This document shows, in pieces, positions 25,310 through 32,355 of a stretch of 64,000 bases of DNA (within the stretch, counting starts at the first letter, position 1; each line of letters opens with the position of its first letter). A program made the position numbers and the translations under genes. Origin of the DNA: JALYUM01 sp036688685. Lineage in GTDB: Bacteria; Pseudomonadota; Gammaproteobacteria; Burkholderiales; Burkholderiaceae_D. The stretch covers positions 1 to 64,000 of the forward strand of contig NZ_JAQQPS010000005.1 of the NCBI RefSeq assembly GCF_036688685.1, given 5' to 3'. A model generated the notes under the pieces. It did not search any database. It saw nothing but the letters and a program-made list of their open reading frames with translations, and was not told where the DNA came from.

Positions 25310-25600
25310 ATGAAAGTATATCTCGATGATGAGCGGGCAACACCGACGGGTTGGATTCGCGTTTATTGGCCGCAAGAAGCGATTGATTTGCTGAGAACAG
25401 GAAATGTGAGTGAAATTAGTCTCGATCACGACTTGGGAAACGATGCGCGCGGTACCGGCTACGACGTCGTGCTATGGGTGGAGGAGCAAGTCATGATCCA
25501 CGGCTTTTCTCCACCAAAAATGTCTGTGCACTCTGCCAACCCGTCGGCACGCATGAAGATGGAATCTGGTATCCGGAGCATTGAAGCCCGTGCGAATTGA
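25310..25600 (+). CDS. Cyclic-phosphate-processing receiver (cREC) domain protein
   Basis: 96 residues consisting of one domain. Its features are LDDERATPTGW at the start, ISLDHDLGND in the middle, TGYDVVLWVEEQ, and MSVHSANPSARMKME near the end. These match the cREC family predicted by comparative genomics to act on nucleotide cyclic phosphates in RNA-repair or phage-linked contexts. It is co-directional with the Doc pair (17-bp gap) and may travel with it. No kinase is nearby, so it is not an ordinary response regulator. Confidence 0.75.
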   Translation: MKVYLDDERATPTGWIRVYWPQEAIDLLRTGNVSEISLDHDLGNDARGTGYDVVLWVEEQVMIHGFSPPKMSVHSANPSARMKMESGIRSIEARAN

Positions 25601-25691
25601 AGCCACAAGCATTAACGAAAATTTCTTGTGCCTCGCGCGGCATGCATAACGTCGCCGACAGCAGCCCAAGCCGCAACGCGGTGACTTTCAC

Positions 25692-25722
25692 TTGACTTGG
25701 AGTCCGCTCTAACAACTAGCCT
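25692..25722 (+). promoter_or_regulatory. MerR-type promoter with 19-bp spacer
   Basis: TTGACT (25692-25697) and TAGCCT (25717-25722) are separated by 19 bp, the overlong spacer typical of MerR-activated promoters. The spacer contains the imperfect dyad TTGGAGT-CC-GCTCTAA. It lies 65 bp before the carboxymuconolactone decarboxylase-like gene, whose partner gene encodes a MerR protein. Confidence 0.6.
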
Positions 25723-25727
25723 GTGTT

Positions 25728-25766
25728 GGGAACGACAGCAGCGATCCGCGCTGCTGATGCGTTCCC
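25728..25766 (+). promoter_or_regulatory. Strong hairpin at the predicted mRNA 5' end
   Basis: GGGAACG pairs with CGTTCCC (25728-25734/25760-25766), and CAGCAGC pairs with GCTGCTG (25736-25742/25750-25756). It begins about where transcription from the MerR-type promoter should start. It could stabilise the message; it has no T-run and is not a terminator. Confidence 0.5.
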
Positions 25767-25787
25767 TGACGGCGAAGGAAGTGGACG

Positions 25788-26288
25788 ATGAAACTGAAAA
25801 CCGCATTGGTGCTAACGGGATGCATGGCTGCAGGGCCGGCCTGCGCAGATACCGCCCTGCAGGGCCAGAATGCGCGCCAGGAACGGGGAGAAAAAACCCT
25901 CGCGAACATCACTGGCGGCGCGGGCAAGCAGGTCGTCGATTCGCTACGCGATATTGCGCCGGACCTGGGCGACTGGATCATCAATTTCGCTTACGGCGAA
26001 GTGTTCTCCCGCCCGGGCCTGTCGCTTTGCACAAGAGAACTGACGACCATTTCCGCCTTGACCGCACTGGGCAACGCCCAGCCCCAACTGAAGGTGCATA
26101 TTGACGGCGCGCTCAATGTCGGATGCAAGCCGGAAGAAATCGTCGAGGTCATTCTGCAAATGGCTGTCTATGCGGGTTTTCCCAGCGCGCTGAACGGCAT
26201 CGGCGCGGCAAGGGAGGTGTTTGCGAAAAGGGGGATTAAAATCGCTGCCAGGACTGATCCCGCCGTGCCGCCCCAGGAGACCCGATGA
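25788..26288 (+). CDS. Exported carboxymuconolactone decarboxylase-family protein
   Basis: 166 residues with a signal peptide ending near GPACADT. The CMD fold (about 55-150) shows FAYGEVFSRPGLSLCTRELTTI, QLKVHIDGALNVGC and EEIVEVILQMAVYAGFP. This matches gamma-carboxymuconolactone decarboxylase rather than the AhpD type, since the CxxC of AhpD is absent. An export signal is uncommon in this family, so the enzyme is probably periplasmic. It overlaps the merR gene by four bases (ATGA) and is likely controlled by it. The substrate is unknown. Confidence 0.85.
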   Translation: MKLKTALVLTGCMAAGPACADTALQGQNARQERGEKTLANITGGAGKQVVDSLRDIAPDLGDWIINFAYGEVFSRPGLSLCTRELTTISALTALGNAQPQLKVHIDGALNVGCKPEEIVEVILQMAVYAGFPSALNGIGAAREVFAKRGIKIAARTDPAVPPQETR

Positions 26289-26674
26289 AAACCCATCTCA
26301 CCATCGAAGAAGTTGCCAAACACACTGGCCTGACCGCCTACACACTGCGCTACTACGAACGCATCAGCCTGATCGCGCCAGTGGGCCGTGGCGCCAGCGG
26401 TCATCGCCGTTACGCGGCATCGGACATGGCCTGGATTGCCTTTTTGTTGCGCTTGCGAACGACGCAAATGCCAATTGGCATGATGCAGACGTTCGCCAGA
26501 CTGCGCGGCATGGGCGATGCCACCATCCCGGCACGGCGGCGCTTGCTGGAGGACCATTTGCGGACGACGCTGGCGGAGATCGACGCCATGCGTCACGCCG
26601 CGCAAGCGCTGGCAGAGAAGATTGCACACTACCAAGCCATCGAGCAATCCGCAGACCATCACTGCGACGCCTGA
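26285..26674 (+). CDS. MerR-family transcriptional regulator
   Basis: 129 residues: winged helix MKTHLTIEEVAKHTGLTAYT followed by LRYYERISLI (residues 1-70), wing HRRYAASD, then a dimerisation coiled coil (about 85-120). There are no metal-binding cysteine pairs; one Cys is near the end. It resembles the AdhR/YhdM-type subgroup responding to aldehydes or redox stress, though this is not certain. ATGA overlap with the upstream gene indicates a two-gene operon, probably autoregulated by the 19-bp-spacer promoter. Confidence 0.92.
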   Translation: MKTHLTIEEVAKHTGLTAYTLRYYERISLIAPVGRGASGHRRYAASDMAWIAFLLRLRTTQMPIGMMQTFARLRGMGDATIPARRRLLEDHLRTTLAEIDAMRHAAQALAEKIAHYQAIEQSADHHCDA

Positions 26675-26682
26675 ACTGCCTG

Positions 26683-28110
26683 CTATGCGCGCACCCGCAG
26701 CCGCATCTGCAAGGCCTCGGGCTCCATCACGAAGCCCATTTTCTCGCGCGGTGCGCCGCCGTGCTGCGTTGCCACCGACACGATGTCGAAACGCGCCAGC
26801 AGCATCGCCAGCGCCACCTTGATTTCCAGCATCGCCAGATAGCGCGCGGGACAGGTGCGCGCACCCGCGCCGAAGGGCATCGATGCCTTCTTGTCGAGCG
26901 CGTCGTCGAACCAGCGCTGCGGGTCGAACTGGGCCGCGTTGGTGAACCAGGCATCGTCCAGGCTGCCGGCGCGCATCACGCACCAGACAATGGTGTCCTG
27001 CGCAATCTGCACATCGCCGACCACGGTGTCGGTCAGCGCCTGAAGCGGAATAAAGGCTGCGGGCGGTTTCAGGCGCAACGCTTCGTGCGCGCACGCGTCC
27101 AGGTAGTCGAGCCGGTCGACCTGTTCGATGTCCAGCGCGTCGAGGGCCGGCGCCACGGCCAGCACTTCAGCGCGCGCGCGTGCCAGAGTGGCCGGGTGGC
27201 TGTACAGCAGGTAGATCAGCCACGCGAGGCTGTTCGAGGTGGTGTCTTCGCCGGCCAGCAGCATGGTCAACACATTGCCCGCCACTTCGCGCTCGGTCAC
27301 GCCGCTGCCCTCGCGGGCGGCTGCCGCCAGCATGGCTTCGAGCATATTGCCCGGTCGTGCGGCGCGGGCGGGATCGGCGCGCATGCGTTCGCGGGCTTGC
27401 GCGACGAGTTCATCCACGGCGTCGCGCGTGAAGGCCACGGAACGCTCCAGGCGGCGGTCACGCGGCAACTTGACGTAGCGCCAGTACGGAATCGCCGCCA
27501 TGCTGCGGCGCGCGACGACGGGCAGGATTTCATCGAGGTTGCGCTGGATGGCGTTGTCGCCCGTCTCGACGGTGTTCACATCCGTGCCGAACGCCAGGCC
27601 GGCCACGATGTCGACCGTGTACAGGCGCAAGTCGGCGCCCAGGGCGATGCTCCGCGCGGCCGCTGTGGCAGCTTCCCACCTGCGCTGCAGGCGCTGCGCA
27701 ACCTGGACCAGTGCCGGAAAATAGGCCTTGACCGCATGCGGCGCAAACGCCTGCATGACCATCTGGCGCTGGTTGCGCCAGCTGGCCCCCTCCGCATCGA
27801 AGACGCCAGGCAGCCCCCCCATCTCGGCCGCGACTTGCGCCGTGACGGCGGGACGGCGAAAGGTCGCCGGCCGTGCGCACAGCACCTGCTTGATCAGCTC
27901 GGGATCGGCCACCACCAGCATGGTCGTGCCGGGCACGACCACCCGGAACAGCGGACCATAGGCGCGGCTCCAGTTCTCCATGTCCTGGTGGAGGCGGGTG
28001 CGATGCATTTGATGCAGGTTGCCTAGCAGTGGCAGCGGCGGCGGGCCTGGCAGGTCGGCAAGGCCGCGGCTGGGTTGGCTTGTAGCGGAAGAGACAGTCA
28101 TGTCGTGCAT
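26683..28110 (-). CDS. Cytochrome P450 monooxygenase
   Basis: 475 residues, no membrane anchor. Hallmarks are LPGPPPLPLLGNLHQ near the N-terminus, the I-helix AGEDTTSNS (about residue 283), HEALRLKPPAA (ExxR), and the haem ligand loop PFGAGARTCPAR (about residue 413, Cys). It is a soluble class needing separate redox partners, none of which are adjacent. It ends nine bases from the convergent merR gene and lies 79 bp downstream of a cytochrome c gene. The substrate is unknown; fatty acid or xenobiotic oxidation are possibilities. Confidence 0.93.
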   Translation of the reverse strand: MHDMTVSSATSQPSRGLADLPGPPPLPLLGNLHQMHRTRLHQDMENWSRAYGPLFRVVVPGTTMLVVADPELIKQVLCARPATFRRPAVTAQVAAEMGGLPGVFDAEGASWRNQRQMVMQAFAPHAVKAYFPALVQVAQRLQRRWEAATAAARSIALGADLRLYTVDIVAGLAFGTDVNTVETGDNAIQRNLDEILPVVARRSMAAIPYWRYVKLPRDRRLERSVAFTRDAVDELVAQARERMRADPARAARPGNMLEAMLAAAAREGSGVTEREVAGNVLTMLLAGEDTTSNSLAWLIYLLYSHPATLARARAEVLAVAPALDALDIEQVDRLDYLDACAHEALRLKPPAAFIPLQALTDTVVGDVQIAQDTIVWCVMRAGSLDDAWFTNAAQFDPQRWFDDALDKKASMPFGAGARTCPARYLAMLEIKVALAMLLARFDIVSVATQHGGAPREKMGFVMEPEALQMRLRVRA

Positions 28111-28189
28111 GGTGACCTCAATCGAAATGGTATGCCGTCAGTGTCCCATGACCGGATGCCGCTGTCGCGATTTTTTGTGACGCCCGGCT

Positions 28190-28717
28190 TTACTTCAGGA
28201 CTGGCCGAAATCCATCCCGGTTCGGCATCTTGACTGCCGCCAGCGACGATGCATCGAGCACCGCATCGGCCTTCACGATGCCGTTCAGGTGCAAGGTGTA
28301 CGCCGTCACCGCATACACCTCGCTCGGTGTCAGCGATTGCGGGCTGTCCAGCGGCATGGCGCGGTGGATGTAGTCGTACAGCGTGGTGGCATATGGCCAG
28401 TAACTGCCGACGCTGAGTAGCGGCGCTTTGGTCGCCAGTGTGCCCTGGCCGCCGGCCAGGCGCGGCGCGATGCCCTGTTCGCCTTGTTCGCCGTGGCACG
28501 CCAGGCAGCGCGCCTGGTAGATCGCCTGGCCCTGGGCCACCGAGCCGGCGCCGGCCGGCAACCCGGCACCGTCGGCGCGCACGTCGATATCCCAGCCGCG
28601 AATTTGTTCTGCGCTGGGCGTCTGTCCCAGGCCGAAGCGTGCTACCTGCGTCGTCGGTGCACAGGCGGTCAACCATGCGGCAAGGGTGAACAATGCGGTG
28701 CGTTTATACATGGACAT
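28190..28717 (-). CDS. c-type cytochrome lipoprotein (SoxD/SorB-like)
   Basis: 175 residues. ATG 28717 has GAGG upstream; ATG 28711 is two codons inside. The lipobox is AAWLTAC. One haem site, CLACH, lies at about residue 71, with AMPLDSPQSLT supplying the probable Met ligand. It overlaps the molybdopterin dehydrogenase gene by 14 bases, so the two are translated together and probably form an electron-transfer pair in the periplasm, as in sulfite dehydrogenase. Confidence 0.88.
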   Translation of the reverse strand: MSMYKRTALFTLAAWLTACAPTTQVARFGLGQTPSAEQIRGWDIDVRADGAGLPAGAGSVAQGQAIYQARCLACHGEQGEQGIAPRLAGGQGTLATKAPLLSVGSYWPYATTLYDYIHRAMPLDSPQSLTPSEVYAVTAYTLHLNGIVKADAVLDASSLAAVKMPNRDGFRPVLK

Positions 28718-29981
28718 TGCTGACCTCGCCATTCGGTGCAATCTGCCAGCTCTGGATGGCGTTGTAGTGATACACCGAGGCCTGGCCGTCGGTCTTGATG
28801 AGTGCTGCGCGGGTCGGCTGGACATTGCCGGCTTCGTCGATGGCCCGGCTTTGCAGGATCGCTTCCTCACCCGACCATATCCACGGCAAGCGAAAGCGCG
28901 TCAAGGCCTTCGGCTGCACCGGCCCGTCCAGCGTCGCCATCTGCCACGTGCGCCCACCGTTCACCGACACCTCGACGCGCGTGATGCGCCCCTGCCCGCT
29001 CCAGGCCAGCCCGCTGATTTCACGAAAACCGTGGCCATCGAGTACCTGTTTCGCCGAGGGCGCCGTGATCACCGATTTCACGCCCATCTGGAAGGTGAAC
29101 TGGCGCGCCGTACCGTCCGGCATCAGGTCGGTGTATTTCGCCGTTTCCTCGCGCGTTTGAAACGGCGCATCGCCCACTTTCAGGCGGCGCAGCCACTTGA
29201 TGTTCATATTGCCTTCAAAGCCGGGCAGCAGCAGGCGCAAGGGATAGCCTTGCTCGGGGCGCAGCATCTCGCCGTTCTGGCCATACACCAGCAGCGCATC
29301 GTCGAGGGCTTTCGCCAGCGGGATGGAGCGCGTCATCGCGGCTGCGTCGGCGCCTTCGGCCAGAATCCAGCTGGCCGACGGCAGCAAGCCCGCTTCGTTG
29401 AGCACGTCGGCCAGGCGCACGCCGGTCCATTCGGCGCCGCTGAGCAAACCGTGGATGTCCTGCACGCTGCCTTTGCCGGGCGCCTTGAACTCGGCCATGC
29501 TGTTGCCGGAGCACTCAATAAAATGGCTGCGCGAGACCGCGGGAAAGCGCATCAACGCCTTCATCGTCAACAACAAGGGACGCTCGACCAGGCCGTGCAG
29601 CATCAGCCGGTGCTGGGCCGGGTCGATGGCCGGCACACCGGCGTGGTGGCGCTCGAAAAACAGGCCGTTCGGCGTGTTCGTGCCGAACAGGTTTTGCAGG
29701 GGCGTGCGGGTGGCGGTGGGAAACGCCGAGGCCTGGTCCGGCAACTTGCGCAGCACGTGTTTTTCGAACGGCGACGGCAAGCCGTAGGGCGGCGTCAAAA
29801 AGCCGGCGCCGGGTTCGCGCATCCATTGCGGCACCTGGGGTGGCACATTCAGTGACGGCGTATCGGCGGCCGCAGCGCCACTGGCGGCGGCCAGCGACGC
29901 CACGGCGCCGCGCGCGAGAAACCGGCGCCGACGCGGTGATACGGGCGCTTGCGCCTTGGCCTCTGGTCGAACAATGTCCAT
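28704..29981 (-). CDS. Molybdopterin sulfite/sulfane dehydrogenase (SoxC/SorA-like)
   Basis: 425 residues from ATG 29981 (GGGAA upstream). A twin-arginine signal, RRRRFLARGAVASL, directs export with cofactor. The oxidoreductase molybdopterin domain (about 95-290) has the Mo ligand Cys in HFIECSGNS, with GNMNIKWLRRLKVGD further on. A Mo-co dimerisation domain follows (about 300-415, with ISGLAWSGQGRITRVEVS). Partner cytochrome c overlaps at the 3' end. No other sox genes are in the window, so SorAB-like sulfite oxidation is more likely than thiosulfate oxidation. Confidence 0.9.
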   Translation of the reverse strand: MDIVRPEAKAQAPVSPRRRRFLARGAVASLAAASGAAAADTPSLNVPPQVPQWMREPGAGFLTPPYGLPSPFEKHVLRKLPDQASAFPTATRTPLQNLFGTNTPNGLFFERHHAGVPAIDPAQHRLMLHGLVERPLLLTMKALMRFPAVSRSHFIECSGNSMAEFKAPGKGSVQDIHGLLSGAEWTGVRLADVLNEAGLLPSASWILAEGADAAAMTRSIPLAKALDDALLVYGQNGEMLRPEQGYPLRLLLPGFEGNMNIKWLRRLKVGDAPFQTREETAKYTDLMPDGTARQFTFQMGVKSVITAPSAKQVLDGHGFREISGLAWSGQGRITRVEVSVNGGRTWQMATLDGPVQPKALTRFRLPWIWSGEEAILQSRAIDEAGNVQPTRAALIKTDGQASVYHYNAIQSWQIAPNGEVSNVHV

Positions 29982-30109
29982 GGGTGTTCCCGTCAGCGAT
30001 TGCAGAGCAGACAACTTTACGCGCGGATGAAACGTCCCGTCAATTGGGCAACCAGAATGATTTCAAATAAGCAAATACGGTTTGCACACGCTTGAAAACC
30101 CCGGAAAAC

Positions 30110-30151
30110 TTGCGTAAAGGATCGGCATGGACTAAGCTGGACTAAGTCCAT
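30110..30151 (+). promoter_or_regulatory. Promoter and operator of the VapBC-like module
   Basis: TTGCGT (30110-30115) and TAAGCT (30133-30138) are 17 bp apart. A 25-bp dyad, ATGGACT...AGTCCAT (30127-30151), overlaps the -10 box and contains the palindrome GGACTAAGTCC. Antitoxin repression at this site is inferred from its position just ahead of the antitoxin gene. Confidence 0.6.
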
Positions 30152-30163
30152 CCGGGAGGTTCT

Positions 30164-30400
30164 ATGCAAACCGTTAATATTCATGAAGCAAAGACACAGT
30201 TTTCGAAGCTGGTCGACGCCGTGGGGCTCGGCGCAGAGATCATGATCGCCAAGGCGGGCAAGCCCGCCGCGATGCTGGTACCGGTGCCGGCCAAAAGGCC
30301 TGCACGCACACCTGGCGCCATGAAAGGCAAGATTCGCATCGCCGACGATTTCGATGCGCCTCTGCCCGACGACGTACTGGCGGCGTTCGAGGGCCGCTAA
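30164..30400 (+). CDS. Phd/YefM-family antitoxin
   Basis: 78 residues, start supported by GGGAGG. The N-terminal Phd fold is clear (VNIHEAKTQFSKLVDAV, IMIAKAGKPAAMLVP), with an acidic tail (DDFDAPLPDDVLAAFEG) that should bind the toxin. It precedes a PIN-domain gene and overlaps it by one base (TAATG). It neutralises the toxin and probably represses the operon through the dyad upstream. Confidence 0.9.
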   Translation: MQTVNIHEAKTQFSKLVDAVGLGAEIMIAKAGKPAAMLVPVPAKRPARTPGAMKGKIRIADDFDAPLPDDVLAAFEGR

Positions 30401-30777
30401 TGCGCATCCTGCTCGATACTCATGTCTATCTGTGGTGGTTGCAGGACCACCCGAATCTATCGAAAGCGGCGCGTGCGCGGATCGTCGCGTCGACGGATGT
30501 GTATGTCAGTAGTGCATCGATATGGGAAGCATCCATCAAGGTTGGCATTGGCAAACTGGACGCGGATATCGACCAGCTGGTGGCGGAAATAGAACATAGC
30601 GGCTTTCGCGAACTGCCCGTATCGGCCAGGCATGCGGCGATGGTGACGCGCTTGCCCGACCTGCATCGCGATCCATTTGATCGCATCCTGGTTGCGCAAG
30701 CGCTGTGTGAGCCGCTTCGTCTGCTTACCGCAGACAATATCCTGCGCGGCTATTCAGAGCTGGTGGAGACCATCTAG
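30400..30777 (+). CDS. vapC: PIN-domain ribonuclease toxin (VapC family)
   Basis: 125 residues. PIN-domain acidic residues are visible: MRILLDTHVYLWW (Asp6), SIWEASIKVGIGKL (Glu) and HRDPFDRILVAQA (Asp pair), LTADN (Asp). This is the 'LLDTHVxLW' subgroup of VapC-like RNases. Its TAG stop overlaps the TAG of the convergent MbtH gene (CTAG). It ends directly against the NRPS cluster, so it marks the cluster's boundary. Confidence 0.93.
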   Translation: MRILLDTHVYLWWLQDHPNLSKAARARIVASTDVYVSSASIWEASIKVGIGKLDADIDQLVAEIEHSGFRELPVSARHAAMVTRLPDLHRDPFDRILVAQALCEPLRLLTADNILRGYSELVETI

Positions 30778-30983
30778 AAAAGCGACTGGCCGGCCAGCGA
30801 CAGCGGCCGCATATCCTGCCAGTGGGCTTCGATGTAAGCGTTGCAATCGGCGCGCGCGCTCGCGGCCAGCGCCACGCGCCAGCCGGCCGGCACGGCGAGA
30901 TGCTGCGGCCACAGCGAATGCTGGCCTTCGTCGTTGTGCAAGACCAGAAATTGCGCGTCCTGCTCGTCAAATGGATGGCTCAT
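30774..30983 (-). CDS. MbtH-family NRPS accessory protein
   Basis: 69 residues, typical MbtH length. The motif HNDEGQHSLWP and the later PAGW and CNAYIEAHWQDMRPLSL follow the family pattern, including conserved Trp residues. MbtH proteins bind adenylation domains and help them fold or act. It overlaps the glycosyltransferase gene by four bases (ATGA) as the last gene of the NRPS operon, so it should serve the synthetase two genes upstream. Confidence 0.95.
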   Translation of the reverse strand: MSHPFDEQDAQFLVLHNDEGQHSLWPQHLAVPAGWRVALAASARADCNAYIEAHWQDMRPLSLAGQSLF

Positions 30984-32353
30984 GCGGTAACTCCTTCGGT
31001 TTCGGTTTCGGTTTCGGTTTCGGTTTCGGTAATGGTTGTAGGACGATGGTCGGCGGCAGTCGCACGCGCCTGCAGCGCGCGCAGTTCGTCGGTGATGCTG
31101 GCCAGCGCGTTGCAGCGGGCAAAATGGCCGCGCAGTTCGGCCGCGTGCTGGCGGTAGCGCGGCTCGGCCAGCACGCTGTGCACGGCCTGCGCCAGCTGCC
31201 GCGTGCCCGGCTTGCCGGTACCGAGATTGATGCCGGCGCCGCTCCAGGCCACGCGCGCGGCGATCTCCGGCTTTTCTTCGCTGGCGCCGGCCACCACCAG
31301 CGGCACGCCCAGGCTGAGCGCGTGGTTGACGGCGCCGTAGCCGCCGTTGGTGACCATCACGGCCACCTTCGGCAGCAGCCGGTCGTAAGGAACGAAGGGC
31401 ACGATGCGCGCATTGGGCGGCAGCGCCGCCAGCTGCCCCGGCACCGGGCCGCCAGTGGTGGCGATGACCTGCAAGTCGTCGCGACCCGCCAGCGCCTCGA
31501 GCGTCGGCAAGATCAGCTGGCCCGGGTCGTCGTTGGCCAGCGTGCCCTGGGTCACCAGCACCACCGGGCGGCCGTCGTCGAGCTCGGGCCACCAGGACGG
31601 CGCCTCGAACTGGCGCCCGGCAGGCGGCGCCAGCGGGCCGACGAAGCGCACCGAGGGCGGCAAGTCGCTGCGCGGATATTCGAATTCAGCCGCCGTCAGC
31701 TGCAGATAACGGTCGGGCAGCTTGATCAGCGCGTCGAGCACAAAATCGGGCAGGGCCGGCGCCCCCAGCTCGGCCAGGCGCTGGTCGAAATACTGCTGCA
31801 GCGGGCCGAACATGGCCCGTTTCAGGTTGCCGTTCATGGCCAGGTTGCGCACTCTCCCCTCAAGCGTGGCCGAAGGCGCCAGTGCGGTGCCAAAAAAGGC
31901 CGTGTCGCAGCTCGACAGCGACAGCGCCGTGATGCCCACCGCGAGCACCGGCGGGCGCGCCGCGCGTGGCCCCAGCAGCAGCGGCAGCGCGCCGCAAAAC
32001 ATGGTATCGACCAGGATCGCGTCGACCGGCTCGGCCGCCAGCAGCGCGCGCAGGCCAGCCAGCTGCGGCGCCATCGCATCGGCAAAAAAATGGCGCAGGC
32101 CGTAGCACAGGCGCGCGTGCCCGCCGGGCATCTGGCGCCATGCCGGATGGCGGCTTTCAAGGGTGCGGTAGTCGTGGTCAATGGCCGGGTCGAACGGCGC
32201 CAGCGTGGCGCCGACCGCCTCGACCTGAGAGCGGAACTGGCTGGCCGTGTGCACCAGCACCCGGTGCCCGAGCCCGGCCAGGTGACGGCCGATGGCCAGC
32301 ATCGGCAGTACGTGGCCGGGCATGGCAGTGGCGGCGATCAGATAAGTGGCCAT
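30980..32353 (-). CDS. UGT/MGT-type glycosyltransferase (GT1 family)
   Basis: 457 residues from ATG 32353, two bases after the NRPS stop. The N-terminal acceptor half begins ATYLIAATAMPGHVLPMLAI. The C-terminal donor half has VVLVTQGTLAND, FVPYDRLLPKVAVMVTNGGYGAVNHALSLGVPLVV and a final SGAGINLG, matching macrolide/flavonoid-type GT1 enzymes with a nucleotide-sugar site. It should glycosylate the NRPS product. The C-terminus carries six Thr-Glu repeats encoded by a hexanucleotide array. No sugar biosynthesis genes are nearby, so a common UDP-sugar is likely. Confidence 0.92.
   Translation of the reverse strand: MATYLIAATAMPGHVLPMLAIGRHLAGLGHRVLVHTASQFRSQVEAVGATLAPFDPAIDHDYRTLESRHPAWRQMPGGHARLCYGLRHFFADAMAPQLAGLRALLAAEPVDAILVDTMFCGALPLLLGPRAARPPVLAVGITALSLSSCDTAFFGTALAPSATLEGRVRNLAMNGNLKRAMFGPLQQYFDQRLAELGAPALPDFVLDALIKLPDRYLQLTAAEFEYPRSDLPPSVRFVGPLAPPAGRQFEAPSWWPELDDGRPVVLVTQGTLANDDPGQLILPTLEALAGRDDLQVIATTGGPVPGQLAALPPNARIVPFVPYDRLLPKVAVMVTNGGYGAVNHALSLGVPLVVAGASEEKPEIAARVAWSGAGINLGTGKPGTRQLAQAVHSVLAEPRYRQHAAELRGHFARCNALASITDELRALQARATAADHRPTTITETETETETETEGVTA
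30995..31030. repeat. Hexanucleotide array TTCGGT x6
   Basis: Six perfect copies of TTCGGT lie inside the 3' end of the glycosyltransferase gene. They encode (Thr-Glu)6 on the minus strand. Copy-number change would keep the frame. Confidence 0.95.
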
Positions 32354-32355
32354 GG

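Noticed and set aside
24924..25600. Prophage or integrative element
   Set aside because: No integrase, attachment repeats or phage structural genes are seen around the toxin genes.
25310..25600. Two-component response regulator
   Set aside because: The domain is a cREC-type receiver with DHDLG and HSANP motifs and has no output domain or partner kinase.
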